This document shows, piece after piece, positions 9,119-18,125 of a stretch of DNA of 64,000 nucleotides (its first letter is position 1; each line of letters opens with the position of its first letter). A model generated the notes under the pieces. The model ran no database searches and was not told the DNA's origin. It was given only the letters and a program-made list of their open reading frames with translations. The position numbers were made by a program, and so were the translations under genes. The stretch lies in NCBI GenBank assembly GCA_002344975.1, contig DDUV01000026.1, positions 1-64,000 of the forward strand, in the 5' to 3' direction. This DNA is from Saprospiraceae bacterium UBA2329 (GTDB lineage: Bacteria; Bacteroidota; Bacteroidia; Chitinophagales; Saprospiraceae).

Positions 9119-10294
9119 TCATTTGAATGGATTACTGAACTTAACGTCATTCGTTAACTGCTGGTCGGTCAGTGTTTTTAGAAAATTGACCAAATCTGTT
9201 TTTTGCTGAGCCGTCAGGTTTAACCGAATCGGTTGTCCGGCTCCATTTTTCAGTGCATTGCTCAAGTTGGGATGATTTTGAACGCCGCTGTTGTAGTGCT
9301 CGATCACCTCTTCCAGTGTATTGAATCTGCCATCGTGCATGTAGGGCGCACTCAGCTCGATGTTTTTGAGCGAGGGCACTTTAAAAGCTCCCAAAAACGC
9401 CGGATTGTTGATGGCTTCAAAAACGCCCAAATCCGTAGTGGAAGCCGCATCCAAACCATTGTTGGTGGTGCCGTTGTCGGGGTTGATAAACGCCTCGGTC
9501 GAATGGCAGCCTACACAGCCGCCGCCGCCTGCCGATACGGGCAAAAAGAAAAGGCGCTTACCGTTGTTTTCGCTGGCGCTGAAGTTCGCAAAATTGTTGG
9601 TGGGAGCACTGACGCCCTGCCTGCCGGTATCGTATTTGCTCTCGACACTCACGATGCTTCTCACAAACTGAGCCAATGCCCTCGATATGCGCTGCTCGGT
9701 GATATCGGGCGTTCCAAAAGCATCTTTAAATAGTTCAGGATAAAAGGATTGCGCTTGGACAGCGCGTACCACTTCATCTAAGGTCATGCCCATTTCTACG
9801 GGGTCTTGAAACGGCATGAGCACCTGAGCTTCCAAAGTAGCCGCTCTTTCATCCCAGAAAAAACGCCCTCTTCCATACCAGCGGGCATTGACCAATGACA
9901 TGGAGTGCCTTCTCGTCGTTCCTCCGCTAAATCCTAAGCTCAGCCTGGCATTGTCTGAAAATGCCTGTTCCTGCTTGTGGCAAGACGCACAAGAAACGGT
10001 TCCATTGGCGCTTAGTTTTTTATCATAAAAAAGGACCCTTCCCAGCGTGGCGCCTTCGTTGGTAGTAGGATTGGAGGCCGGCGTGTTGTCGTTGTTCACT
10101 GCCGCATTTTGCCCCGGTCCCAAGAGTGCATTGGTTGTCAGGTGGGCGGGCAGGTTGATGGCCGTGTAGTTGTAAGGAGTGGCCGGGAGGTTGAGGATGT
10201 CGGAAATGGGATTGCCATCATCTGTTTCTTTGTCGCAGGCAACGAACAAAGCCAGGGCTGCTGTCAGTATTACCATCATACTACTTGTCTTCAT
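9119..10294 (-). CDS. Di-haem cytochrome c peroxidase family lipoprotein
   Basis: A 391-residue protein (start at the ATG giving MKTSSMM; an upstream ATG adds three residues) with a lipoprotein signal ending LFVAC, lipidated Cys20. It carries two c-type haem sites, CASCH (102-106) and CVGCH (260-264), spaced as in bacterial cytochrome c peroxidase/MauG proteins. LYDKKLS-type and PYMHDGRFNTLEEVIEHYN motifs near the second half are characteristic. Expected role: periplasm-facing reduction of hydrogen peroxide using electrons from small cytochromes. No partner cytochrome is nearby. About 130 bases of unassigned sequence separate it from the frameshifted SH3 gene. Confidence 0.88.
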   Translation of the reverse strand: MKTSSMMVILTAALALFVACDKETDDGNPISDILNLPATPYNYTAINLPAHLTTNALLGPGQNAAVNNDNTPASNPTTNEGATLGRVLFYDKKLSANGTVSCASCHKQEQAFSDNARLSLGFSGGTTRRHSMSLVNARWYGRGRFFWDERAATLEAQVLMPFQDPVEMGMTLDEVVRAVQAQSFYPELFKDAFGTPDITEQRISRALAQFVRSIVSVESKYDTGRQGVSAPTNNFANFSASENNGKRLFFLPVSAGGGGCVGCHSTEAFINPDNGTTNNGLDAASTTDLGVFEAINNPAFLGAFKVPSLKNIELSAPYMHDGRFNTLEEVIEHYNSGVQNHPNLSNALKNGAGQPIRLNLTAQQKTDLVNFLKTLTDQQLTNDVKFSNPFK

Positions 10295-10436
10295 GTGCGG
10301 CATTTTTTTGAGTAATCAATAGGGCTTAGATGAGAAAAGCGGCGGGAGGTTTAACGGGGGTGGAGGCAAGGGGGGAATTATTTCCGACTTGGTGAAGGTA
10401 AATGCGACGCATTCCTTTGCAGGGACTAAGCGGGCT

Positions 10437-10562
10437 TCAAAAAGGGATGAAGGTTTGTCGGCCTGCTATCTGCCCGTTTTGGATGATCCAGACCACAGCA
10501 TAGGCGCCGGCGGCATCGCTATTCATTGCTTCTACATAGACTTTGCCTGTTGACTTGTCACG
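10437..10562 (-). pseudogene. Frameshifted C-terminal end of the SH3 protein gene
   Basis: Directly after the SH3 gene, the minus strand reads 41 highly protein-like residues in the next frame (RDKSTGKVYVEAMNSD, then AYAVVWIIQNG, ending TFIPF) and then a TGA at 10437-10439. The switch occurs within GCACCGTGAC: removing one C joins LTSA directly to RDKST. The intact gene would therefore span 10437-11136 (about 231 residues). Either a real one-base insertion or a sequence error; the strong amino-acid quality of the tail favours a recent event. Confidence 0.6.
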
Positions 10563-11136
10563 GTGCGGACGTTAGATGGAAATTGGGTTCAAACAAGTCT
10601 CTGAAACTTTCCGGGGGGAAAATCAGTGTTTCGAGTCCCCATTTCATCTCAATATGTTTGTACTCAAAGCGTGGCAAGTTGCCGTCCGTTCCCCAGGGAA
10701 ATTTTCCGTCTATGGATTTTATAAAAGTCTGTTGGCCTTGAGGCGTAGCGTATTTGAGTTGTCGCCCCTGTCGGACAAATTTTCCCTGTATAATTTTTAT
10801 TTGAAAACTGTCCAACTGGAATTGCAGCAGCGTATCATTGGCTGCTACCGGTTTAAAGGCAGTCAAGTTATTCAGCAATACAACCCTTGATGTATGTATG
10901 TACCCAGTAAGCATCTTGCTTCCTTTGAAGTAATCAACCAGCAGCCATGCACCTTTAGCCTCTTCGGGGTAAACGAAAATGATTCTGCCCTCATGAAGCG
11001 TGTCCAGCACCTTCGAACGGACGCTTGCACTATCTCGTACATTGCAGTAGCCGTCAGGGTCTTTTATCAGAGCTGTTTGCGCCTGCACCATCCCGATGCT
11101 GATGAAGGCGAGGAGTAAAAGGATGATTTTGTGCAT
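10558..11136 (-). CDS. Secreted SH3-domain protein, C-terminus frameshifted
   Basis: A 192-residue reading frame with a signal peptide (about 1-19) and a bacterial SH3 domain (SH3b; YCNVRDSASVRSKVLDTL, then GAWLLVDYF and GYIHTSRVVL, about 30-85). A region of unknown function follows (FIKSIDGKFPWGTDGNLPRFEY and FEPNFHLTS). Bacterial SH3 domains usually bind cell-wall or surface ligands; the role here is unknown. The in-frame stop at 10558 is probably premature because coding sequence continues in another frame to 10437. It is transcribed in the same direction as the peroxidase lipoprotein. Confidence 0.7.
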   Translation of the reverse strand: MHKIILLLLAFISIGMVQAQTALIKDPDGYCNVRDSASVRSKVLDTLHEGRIIFVYPEEAKGAWLLVDYFKGSKMLTGYIHTSRVVLLNNLTAFKPVAANDTLLQFQLDSFQIKIIQGKFVRQGRQLKYATPQGQQTFIKSIDGKFPWGTDGNLPRFEYKHIEMKWGLETLIFPPESFRDLFEPNFHLTSAP

Positions 11137-11312
11137 GTGGTGAGCGCTTGCAGGGTGAATGTTGTATTGAAAAACTTTTGTCAGTCATTCCAGCTTTTTC
11201 TTGAAAAAGCCTTGCGTATGGGTACCGCCACCTCGCGTCGCGGCAGGGGCAGAGGCGGAATAGGCGACCTTAGGAGCCTATTGTAGCCGATGACCCGGCG
11301 CCCGCAGCGGGT

Positions 11313-11365
11313 ACAGAGCTGTTAGCTTTAGCGGGTTATTGCGGTGATAAAGCTAACAGCTCTGT
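11313..11365. terminator. Perfect 18-bp inverted repeat downstream of polA
   Basis: ACAGAGCTGTTAGCTTTA (11313-11330) is exactly complementary to 11348-11365, with a 17-base loop, followed at 11375-11386 by a short GC palindrome GGCGGCCGCC. It sits about 40 bases past the polA stop, between two minus-strand genes. No T-run follows in either direction, so factor-independent termination is uncertain; transcript stabilisation is an alternative. Confidence 0.5.
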
Positions 11366-11405
11366 TGGTGGAGCGGGCGGCCGCCCAAAGAAAAAAACTT
11401 ATGCC

Positions 11406-14213
11406 TCAATGCGCCTCCAACCATGTATTTCCCGTGCCCATGCCCACCTCGATGGGCACTTTGAGGTGGGGGATGGCGGTGCGCATGCGCTCTTCGATGA
11501 TGGGCCGTACGATGTCGAGTTCCGATTTGGGCACATCGAAGACGAGTTCGTCGTGTACCTGAAGGATCATTTTGGTGTGGAGGCCCTGGCTGCGCAAGTC
11601 GTTGTGAATGTTGACCATAGCGATTTTGATCATGTCGGCGGCGGCGCCTTGAATGGGCGTGTTGACGGCGATGCGTTCGGCGTTGGAGCGTTCGAGGGAG
11701 CTTTTGGAGTGGATGTCGCGGAGGTAGCGGCGGCGGCCCATGATGGTGGTGACGTAGCCGTGGTCGCGGGCGTGCTGCACGGTGTTTTCCATGTAGGCTT
11801 TGAGGGAGGGGTACTGGTTGAAGTACTGCGAGATGAGTTCGCCGGCTTCGGCGCGTTTGATGTTGAGCTGGCGGGAGAGGTTGGTGGCGCCGGCGCCGTA
11901 GATGATGCTGAAATTGACGGTTTTGGCGCGGTAGCGCTGCTCGGTGCTCACCTCGTCGAAGGACACGCCGAAGACGCGGGCTGCCGTGGCGCGGTGGATG
12001 TCCTGGCCGGCGGTGAAGGCGTCGAGCATGGCCTGGTCGCCGCTGATTTCGGCGATGATGCGCAGTTCTATTTGCGAGTAGTCGGCGGAGAGGAGGATGT
12101 GGTTTTCATCGCGGGGGATGAAGGCTTTGCGCACCTCGGCGCCTTCGGGCGTGCGGATGGGGATGTTTTGGAGGTTGGGGTTGTTGGAACTGAGCCTGCC
12201 GGTGGCGGCTAATGCCTGATTGAAGGAACTGTGTACGCGGCCGGTGCGCGGATTGATCATTTTGGGCAGGGCGTCCACATAGGTGGATTTGAGCTTGTTG
12301 AGGCCGCGATGTTTGAGGATGTCGGCGGCGACGGGATGATTTTTGGAGAGATCGGTGAGGATTTCTTCGTCGGTGGAGTACTGCCCCGATTTGGTTTTTT
12401 TGCCCGGATAGGGGATGCGGAGGCGGTCGAAGAGGATTTCGCCTACCTGCTTGGGCGAACCGATATTGAAGGCGGCGCCTACCTGCTGGTAAATGGAATC
12501 TTCGAGGGCGACGATCTGGGCGGCGAGTTGGCCGGAGTAGTTTTCGAGGAAGGCCGGGTTGATGCGCACGCCTTCGAACTCCATGTCGGCCAACACTTTA
12601 ACTAAGGGCGCTTCGATGTTGTGGAACAGTTCGCCGACGTTTTCTTTTTCGAGCATCGGCTCAAAATGGCGGCGCAGTTGCAGGGTGATGTCGGCGTCTT
12701 CGGCGGCGTATTCTTTCACCTCTTCGAGGGGGGCATCGCGCATGGTGATCTGCTGTTTGCCTTTTTTGCCGATGAGCGTTTCGATGGATACCGGCTTGTA
12801 GTGCAGGTAGGTTTCGGCCAGATAGTCCATGCCGTGCCGCAGTTCGGGCGCCAGCAGGTAGTGGGCGATCATGGTGTCGAAATAAGCGCCGCGCAGTTCG
12901 ATGCCGTACCATTTGAGGATGATGGCGTCGTATTTGAGGTTTTGGCCGGTTTTTTCGATGCTTTCGTTTTCCAGTACGCTGCGAAATTCCTCCAGCAGGG
13001 CGCGGGCCTCGGTTTGATCGGCGGGTACGGGTACATACCATGCTTCGGCGGGCTGAACGGAGAAGGACATGCCCACGATTTCGGCCTGATTGGCATCAAT
13101 GTGGGTGGTTTCGGTGTCGAAACAAAACTGCGTTTCTGCGGCGAGCAGGCCGATGAGTTGGGCGCGCAGTTCGGGTGTATCGGCCAGGTGGTAAGTGTGC
13201 GGCGTGTTGTGAATGTCTTTGTCGGCCACCGAGTGGGCAGCCGGGCCGGGCGCGGCCTCCATGGCGGAGTCGTCGAAGAGGGAGCCTTGTACGCCGCCGC
13301 CGGAAGCGGGTTTGGATGCCGGTGCTGAGGGGGAGTCGCCTTCGCCGAGAATCTGCACGGCCAAAGTTCTGAATTCCAATTCTTTAAATACCTCGGCCAG
13401 CGCTTCCCGGTTGATGGGGTCCATCTGGAAGGCGGTAGGATCGAAAGTGATGGGCGCGTTCACCTCAATGGTGGCGAGCTTTTTGGAAAGCAGGGCCTGT
13501 TCGGCGTAGGTTTGTACCAATTCCTTTTGTTTGCCTTTGAGTTGGTCGGCATTGGCGATGATGTTTTCCACCGAGCCAAAGGATTTGAGCATGGCGGCAG
13601 CGGTTTTCGGCCCCACGCCGGGAATGCCGGGAATGTTGTCCACGGCGTCGCCTTGCAGGCCGAGGATGTCAATGACCTGCTCCACGCGCGCGATGTCCCA
13701 GTTTTCGGTCACTTCTTTTTCGCCCCAGATTTCGATGCCGTTGCCCTGCCGGGAAGGTTTGTACATGAAGACGTGCGGCGACACGAGCTGGCCCATGTCT
13801 TTGTCGGGCGTGACCATAAAAACGGTGTAGCCCTGGGCTTCGGCCTGGCGCGCTACGGTGCCGATGACGTCGTCGGCTTCGTAGCCGTCCAACGACAAAA
13901 CAGGGATGTTGAAGCCCTGAATGATGCGCCGGATGTAAGGGAAAGCTGTGCGGATATCGTCGGGGGTTTCTTCGCGGTTGGCCTTGTACGGCTCGTACAT
14001 TTCGTGGCGGAAGGTAGGCGTGGGCGGATCGAATACCACTGCCAGATGGGTGGGTTTTTCGGTGCGGATGAGGTCCCACAACTGTCGGGTGAAACCAGTG
14101 ACGGCGGAGGTGTTGATGCCTTTGGAGTTGATGAGCGGCCGGGTGATGAAGGCGAAGTGCGCCCGATATACGAGGGCGTGGCCGTCTAAGAGGAACAATC
14201 GTTTTGCAGACAT
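11406..14213 (-). CDS. polA: DNA polymerase I
   Basis: A 935-residue three-domain polymerase. The 5' nuclease domain starts RLFLLDGHALVYRAH and includes IVPGIPGVGPKTA-like helix-hairpin-helix residues (NIPGIPGVGPKTAA). The 3'-5' exonuclease retains the acidic pair in FCFDTETTHID plus YAAEDADITLQL, so proofreading is probably active. The polymerase domain shows SADYSQIELRI (motif A), KTVNFSIIYGAG (O-helix) and LQVHDELVFD (motif C). I placed the start at 14213 (MSAKRLF). Extending upstream would translate a non-coding repeat into NQESEIRN-type repeats. Used for repair and Okazaki fragment maturation; cytoplasmic. Confidence 0.96.
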   Translation of the reverse strand: MSAKRLFLLDGHALVYRAHFAFITRPLINSKGINTSAVTGFTRQLWDLIRTEKPTHLAVVFDPPTPTFRHEMYEPYKANREETPDDIRTAFPYIRRIIQGFNIPVLSLDGYEADDVIGTVARQAEAQGYTVFMVTPDKDMGQLVSPHVFMYKPSRQGNGIEIWGEKEVTENWDIARVEQVIDILGLQGDAVDNIPGIPGVGPKTAAAMLKSFGSVENIIANADQLKGKQKELVQTYAEQALLSKKLATIEVNAPITFDPTAFQMDPINREALAEVFKELEFRTLAVQILGEGDSPSAPASKPASGGGVQGSLFDDSAMEAAPGPAAHSVADKDIHNTPHTYHLADTPELRAQLIGLLAAETQFCFDTETTHIDANQAEIVGMSFSVQPAEAWYVPVPADQTEARALLEEFRSVLENESIEKTGQNLKYDAIILKWYGIELRGAYFDTMIAHYLLAPELRHGMDYLAETYLHYKPVSIETLIGKKGKQQITMRDAPLEEVKEYAAEDADITLQLRRHFEPMLEKENVGELFHNIEAPLVKVLADMEFEGVRINPAFLENYSGQLAAQIVALEDSIYQQVGAAFNIGSPKQVGEILFDRLRIPYPGKKTKSGQYSTDEEILTDLSKNHPVAADILKHRGLNKLKSTYVDALPKMINPRTGRVHSSFNQALAATGRLSSNNPNLQNIPIRTPEGAEVRKAFIPRDENHILLSADYSQIELRIIAEISGDQAMLDAFTAGQDIHRATAARVFGVSFDEVSTEQRYRAKTVNFSIIYGAGATNLSRQLNIKRAEAGELISQYFNQYPSLKAYMENTVQHARDHGYVTTIMGRRRYLRDIHSKSSLERSNAERIAVNTPIQGAAADMIKIAMVNIHNDLRSQGLHTKMILQVHDELVFDVPKSELDIVRPIIEERMRTAIPHLKVPIEVGMGTGNTWLEAH

Positions 14214-14252
14214 GGCGAGGGTGATTTTGAGGGGGCAAGATAGGGGATTTTT

Positions 14253-14386
14253 CGGGTTGGAACGGGTGGATTTCGGATTTCTGATTTCCGATTCCTGATT
14301 TCCGATTTCGGATTTCCGATTCCTGATTTCTGATTCCTGATTTCGGGTTCCCTCGCGCTTGGCACCCCGCGCCACGGCGCGGCTAC
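14253..14386. repeat. Intergenic repeat with decamer array, copy 1 (inverted relative to copy 2)
   Basis: Between polA and the lipoprotein gene. A 17-base block (14253-14269) and a 50-base block (14337-14386, containing the near-palindrome CCGCGCCACGGCGCGG) match the copy at 48044-48149 exactly, in reverse orientation. Between the blocks is an array of about seven 9-10-base words of the type gatttccgat/tgatttctga. A further copy of the GC-rich hairpin lies at 14461-14480, and short words such as ggcttcaagctgct fill 14420-14455. The whole gap 14214-14509 appears non-coding. Confidence 0.7.
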
Positions 14387-14509
14387 CGGTTCCGGGTTCA
14401 AGGTTTCGGGTTGGAACAGGTGGCTGCTGGCTTCAAGCTGCTGGCTTCAAGCCGCGCTTACCGCGCCACGGCGCGGCTACCGAATACCGCCTACCGATTT
14501 TCCGCTCAT

Positions 14510-15043
14510 TCACTTTACCCACTCCGCATCGTCGAGGATGTAATTGAGGAACATCACATCAGAGTCGTTGACGCGCAGGCGGCCCTTGAAGGCCACGCGG
14601 TCGTCCATTTTCAGATGACCGGGAGGCGATTTCATCATCAGGTCCATGACCGTATCGGGGCCGGCGGCGCCGCAGAAAAAGCACTGCGAATTGGGATATT
14701 GCGAAAGAATGTAAAAGGTTTCGCCGGACTCCTCGGCTTCAAAAGGAATATAAAAACCCTCGATGAGCACAGGCTGCCCGTGCAGGCGCTTCACCTCGTC
14801 GCGGAACAGCGGAATGCTCACCTCTTGCCCGATTTCTTCGTTGAATTCGGTGCGATAATCGGGTATGGCCAGATCGGGCCAGTTCAGCACATACCTGCCG
14901 TCTTTCATGGGCCAGTCGGGCGGCGGCGTGTCGGCTTCCTGTTCCGGCGCGGGCGGTGTTTCATTTTGGGCGTCGGGCGCAGCAGGCGCGCAGGCCGTGA
15001 TGGTCAGGCCCAGGAAGATGGAAAGTAGCATGGCGGTTTTCAT
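14510..15043 (-). CDS. DUF3299-like lipoprotein
   Basis: A 177-residue protein with a lipoprotein signal (lipobox ITAC, Cys18), then a Pro/Glu-rich acidic linker (about 22-45). A compact domain follows in which LHGQPVLIEGFYIPFEAEE and the CFFCGAAGPDTVMDLM stretch resemble DUF3299 proteins, where a Cys-containing loop follows a beta strand. Predicted to be anchored in the envelope, facing the periplasm. Function unknown; the two cysteines could bind metal or form a disulfide. It stands alone between a repeat-filled gap and the divergent SIMPL gene. Confidence 0.7.
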   Translation of the reverse strand: MKTAMLLSIFLGLTITACAPAAPDAQNETPPAPEQEADTPPPDWPMKDGRYVLNWPDLAIPDYRTEFNEEIGQEVSIPLFRDEVKRLHGQPVLIEGFYIPFEAEESGETFYILSQYPNSQCFFCGAAGPDTVMDLMMKSPPGHLKMDDRVAFKGRLRVNDSDVMFLNYILDDAEWVK

Positions 15044-15241
15044 GGCGCAATTTTCAGGATTTTATTTTAAAATCGCACAGTATAGCAGTCTTCAGAATGA
15101 CACAAACACCGAAAAACGCATTTTCCGCCAGGGCGAGCATTTAGACGCCCCGCAATTCGGCCTTCGCATCGCCCTCAGCGAATTGCTGCCGCCACAATAA
15201 ACACAGCGGCCCGCTTCGTTACAGCTCTAAAAAACATCACC

Positions 15242-16207
15242 ATGCGCTCATTTTTCCTTTTCAGTATGCTGCTGTGCGTTCAATTGCTTTGGGGGCAGGC
15301 AGCCGGCAATTACATGCAATACAACAATTTTGATCCAAGCCAAAATGCTCGTTATCAGTCGGTTTCCAAATCGGCCAAATTGGTTTCGGAGAATGTCGTG
15401 GAGATCAAAGTCAACGCACTGCACAACAAAAAAGCCTCCTCCTATGTGGCGGTGTTCAATATTGTGCAATTGGGCCGCACCACCGAAGAGACCAACACCC
15501 TGCTCAACAACCGCCTCAACGCTTTCGTCAACGGCGTGAAAGCATTGGGCGTACCCGCTTCCGACGTGTATGTGGACATGGTAAATTTTCTGCCCAAATA
15601 CGAAATTGACGCCACCAAAAAACTCTTCAGCAAAAAGACCTACACCGAGGTGCCCAAGGGCTTTGAACTCCAGAAAAACGTACACATCCGCTACACCGAT
15701 CCTACCGTATTGGACAAGGTGGTGACCGCCGCCGCCGCACAGGAAATTTACGACCTCGTGAAAGTGGATTATTTCGACGACAACCCCACTGCGGCTTATG
15801 AGGAACTGCGCCAAAAAAGCTTTGAGTATCTGACCAAAGTGCGCCAGGATTTCCTCAAGGCCGGCATTGAATTGGACAGCGCCTACGCCATCGCCGCCGA
15901 AAATACCTGGGTGGCTTTTCCCGGCAATCGCTACGAGTCTTATCAGGCGTACAGCACGCAGTCCTTTGAACCCATTGATAAAAATGCCGCCGTGAGCACC
16001 GTGGACAAGCCCGTGTCGAGGTTCTACAACGCCGTGCCTGCCAATGATTACGACATCATCCTGCAGCCCGAAATTCTGGAGCCGGTCATCCAGTATTCTT
16101 ACAACTTGGTGGTTCGGTTCACGCTTCCTGCCAAAACCAAAGCGCAGCCGAAGTCTTACTTCATCATCACGCCTTCCGGCCAATTGCAGCCGGTGAAGTT
16201 GGACTGA
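15242..16207 (+). CDS. Secreted SIMPL (DUF541) domain protein
   Basis: A 321-residue protein with a signal peptide (about 1-19). The central region is SIMPL-like: VVEIKVNALHNKKASSYVAVF, repeated N-rich strands, VKALGVPASDVYVDMVNF, GFELQKNVHIRYTDPTVLDKV and YLTKVRQDFLKAGI. SIMPL proteins form ring oligomers in the periplasm or on the surface; roles are poorly defined (some are induced by oxidative stress). The C-terminal 60 residues after the domain carry aromatic strands with PKSYFIITPSGQL. No operon partner is evident; a terminator-like hairpin follows. Confidence 0.8.
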   Translation: MRSFFLFSMLLCVQLLWGQAAGNYMQYNNFDPSQNARYQSVSKSAKLVSENVVEIKVNALHNKKASSYVAVFNIVQLGRTTEETNTLLNNRLNAFVNGVKALGVPASDVYVDMVNFLPKYEIDATKKLFSKKTYTEVPKGFELQKNVHIRYTDPTVLDKVVTAAAAQEIYDLVKVDYFDDNPTAAYEELRQKSFEYLTKVRQDFLKAGIELDSAYAIAAENTWVAFPGNRYESYQAYSTQSFEPIDKNAAVSTVDKPVSRFYNAVPANDYDIILQPEILEPVIQYSYNLVVRFTLPAKTKAQPKSYFIITPSGQLQPVKLD

Positions 16208-16229
16208 TTTTGGATTGCAGTAAAATGAG

Positions 16230-16270
16230 GTGACTATTCAGTAGCTTTTGGAGACTTGCTGAATAGTTAC
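16230..16270. terminator. 12-bp hairpin after the SIMPL gene
   Basis: GTGACTATTCAG (16230-16241) pairs with CTGAATAGTTAC (16259-16270), one G-U pair, 17-base loop, 22 bases after the stop. No T-run follows. The remainder of the gap to 16453 holds repeated words (tcgaagctcaaagctcgcggctcgaagct-like, 16405-16436) with no coding potential. Confidence 0.45.
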
Positions 16271-16453
16271 AAAATGAATTTATCAGTCAGCTACGAGCCA
16301 TGAGCTGCGAACTGAGATGTTCGAAGAGGATAAGCACTTTCCTTTCGGGGAAATTATGCCTTTGTGGTATTGAAAATGAATCTTTTTCAACGTGGGGACA
16401 CAAACTCGAAGCTCAAAGCTCGCGGCTCGAAGCTATACAAGTAGTACGGCGGC

Positions 16454-17335
16454 CTACCGGCCACCAATAGCTCCCAACACCTCCTCAATCAACCGATCCA
16501 CGATGGCCGCAGGGTTGTCGGAAAAAGTATTGCGGGTGCGATTGGCCAACAATACACTGCACGATGCCGCCCGGTGCCCCAACACCCGGCACAGACCATA
16601 AATAGCCGCCGTTTCCATCTCGAAATTGGTGATGCGATGCCCTCCGAATTGGAAGTAGCTCAGCCGCTCGATGGCCGCACCGCTCAGCCTGCCCGGAGCG
16701 CGCAATTGCCGTCCCTGTGCGCCGTAAAACCCCGGACTGGTGAGCGTTATACCCCGGTGCATACGGCTGCCGACCTCCTGAATGAGAGCCGGGCTTCCGC
16801 CAAACAGGTAGGGCCTGACGGGCAGCGGGCCGGTTTCGCGCAGGAAATCGTAGAAGGCATCCTGCGTTTCTGCTTCTTCCAGATGGTGTTGCCAATCGTA
16901 AAAATACATGAGGTTGTCTAAGCCGATGGCGTAGGTGGACACCACAAAATCGCCTACTTCCAAATCGGGCTGGATGCCGCCGGAGGTGCCCACCCGGATG
17001 ATGTCGAGGGTGGTGTGTTCTGGTTTTAAAGTTCTGGTTTTCAGGTCAATGTTGGCCAGAGCATCCAATTCATTCACCACAATGTCTATGTTGTCGGGGC
17101 CGATACCGGTAGAAACGACGCTGATGCGCTTACCCCCGATGCGCCCGGTATGCGTGGTAAATTCCCGGTAGCTTACGCGGTGTTCTACGGCATCGAAGTG
17201 CTGAGACACCCGCTCCACCCGGCCCGGATCGCCTACGGTGATGATGGTGTCGGCTATTTGTTCGGGGTGCAGGTGCAGGTGATAAATGCTGCCATCGGGA
17301 TGCAGGACGAGTTCGGAGGGCGGAAATTGAGTCAT
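16454..17335 (-). CDS. Nucleoside phosphorylase (uridine phosphorylase-like)
   Basis: A 293-residue enzyme of the PNP/UDP family, which cleaves nucleosides with phosphate to give base and ribose-1-phosphate. The phosphate-binding GDPGR is at 35-39. TGIGPDNIDIVVNEL and IIRVGTSGGIQ are the family's glycine-rich elements, and NFEMETAAIYGL is the nucleoside-site motif containing MET. I chose ATG 17335 (MTQFPP) over one 45 bases upstream, because homologous length and the motif position fit and the longer form adds a basic tail reaching into the divergent promoter region. Which nucleoside is preferred cannot be told from sequence. Transcribed divergently from the ArsC-like gene. Confidence 0.88.
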   Translation of the reverse strand: MTQFPPSELVLHPDGSIYHLHLHPEQIADTIITVGDPGRVERVSQHFDAVEHRVSYREFTTHTGRIGGKRISVVSTGIGPDNIDIVVNELDALANIDLKTRTLKPEHTTLDIIRVGTSGGIQPDLEVGDFVVSTYAIGLDNLMYFYDWQHHLEEAETQDAFYDFLRETGPLPVRPYLFGGSPALIQEVGSRMHRGITLTSPGFYGAQGRQLRAPGRLSGAAIERLSYFQFGGHRITNFEMETAAIYGLCRVLGHRAASCSVLLANRTRNTFSDNPAAIVDRLIEEVLGAIGGR

Positions 17336-17395
17336 ATTGCGTTGAACCTTTTTGTAGTGCAATGATTTTAGTGAGGACAATCAAACACAAGTGAA

Positions 17396-17746
17396 ATGAA
17401 AAAGATATACCACCTCGGAAACTGCGGAACCTGCCAGAAAATCTTAGCGGAATTGGACGGCGGGCGCGGCTGCGAATTGCAGGAAATCAAAACGCAAAAA
17501 ATCACCGCCGAACAATTGGACGCTATGAAGGAACTGGCCGGCTCGTACGAGGCACTGTTCAGCCGCAAAGCTATGAAGTTTCGTTCGATGGGCTTAGCCG
17601 AAAAACAACTCAGCGAAAACGACTACCGCCAACTCATCCTTGATGAATACACCTTCCTGAAGCGGCCCGTCATCGTGGTGGGCGACAAAATCTTCATCGG
17701 CAATGCGGCCAAAAGCGTTCAGGCGGCGAAGTCGGCGCTGGGCTGA
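17396..17746 (+). CDS. ArsC/Spx-family thioredoxin-fold protein
   Basis: A 116-residue protein with the ArsC/YffB fold: C10-G-T-C13 after the first strand, CELQEIKTQKITAEQL, and LKRPVIVVGDKIFIG, the cis-Pro containing substrate-site segment. Arsenate reductases of this family use one Cys plus a downstream Arg triad; here the CxxC arrangement is that of the uncharacterised or glutathione-linked ArsC-like branch rather than of a proven arsenate reductase. No arsenic genes (arsR, acr3) are nearby, so arsenate reduction should not be assumed. The start is 60 bases from the divergent phosphorylase start. Confidence 0.78.
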   Translation: MKKIYHLGNCGTCQKILAELDGGRGCELQEIKTQKITAEQLDAMKELAGSYEALFSRKAMKFRSMGLAEKQLSENDYRQLILDEYTFLKRPVIVVGDKIFIGNAAKSVQAAKSALG

Positions 17747-17827
17747 GTAAAACTTACGCTCTGTGTGATTTGGGTTACGTTGCAGGCCGCTAAGCAAGCA
17801 TAAGTTTGCCCGAAATTTCACAACAAT

Positions 17828-18067
17828 ATGAACCTGTTTTCCAACTGGCATTTCATGCGCATCGTTCGGGCGCTTATCGCAATATGGGCTGTTTTTGAAT
17901 TCGTCAATACCAAAGAGTGGACGGTGCTGTTCATCGGCGGATTTTTTGCCGTGCAGGCCATTTTCGACGTCGGCTGCTGCGGCGCATCGGGCTGCGCTAC
18001 CGCTCCTCAACCCAATAAACAGCAGGAGCTTTCGATACAAGAGGTTGAATATGAGGAGGTGAAGTAG
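17828..18067 (+). CDS. Small membrane protein with conserved Cys cluster
   Basis: A 79-residue protein with two hydrophobic segments (about 9-25 and 31-47) joined by a short loop (NTKEWT), then DVGCCGASGCAT (48-59) and a hydrophilic acidic tail. This pattern, two helices followed by a CCG...GC motif, is found in small inner-membrane proteins of Bacteroidota related to the YgaP-type (DUF2892) transmembrane module. Function unknown; the Cys cluster could bind metal or take part in sulfur chemistry. It follows the ArsC-like gene by 81 bases in the same direction. Confidence 0.65.
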   Translation: MNLFSNWHFMRIVRALIAIWAVFEFVNTKEWTVLFIGGFFAVQAIFDVGCCGASGCATAPQPNKQQELSIQEVEYEEVK

Positions 18068-18125
18068 TGATAAGGGGGCTGCGCTCCCAAGTGTATAAAT
18101 GTCGGAAAAGTATGAAGTGTCGGCA

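Noticed and set aside
14214..14375. N-terminal extension of polA by 54 codons
   Set aside because: It would translate the decamer repeat (NQESEIRN-like words). MSAKRLFLLDGH is the normal polymerase I beginning.
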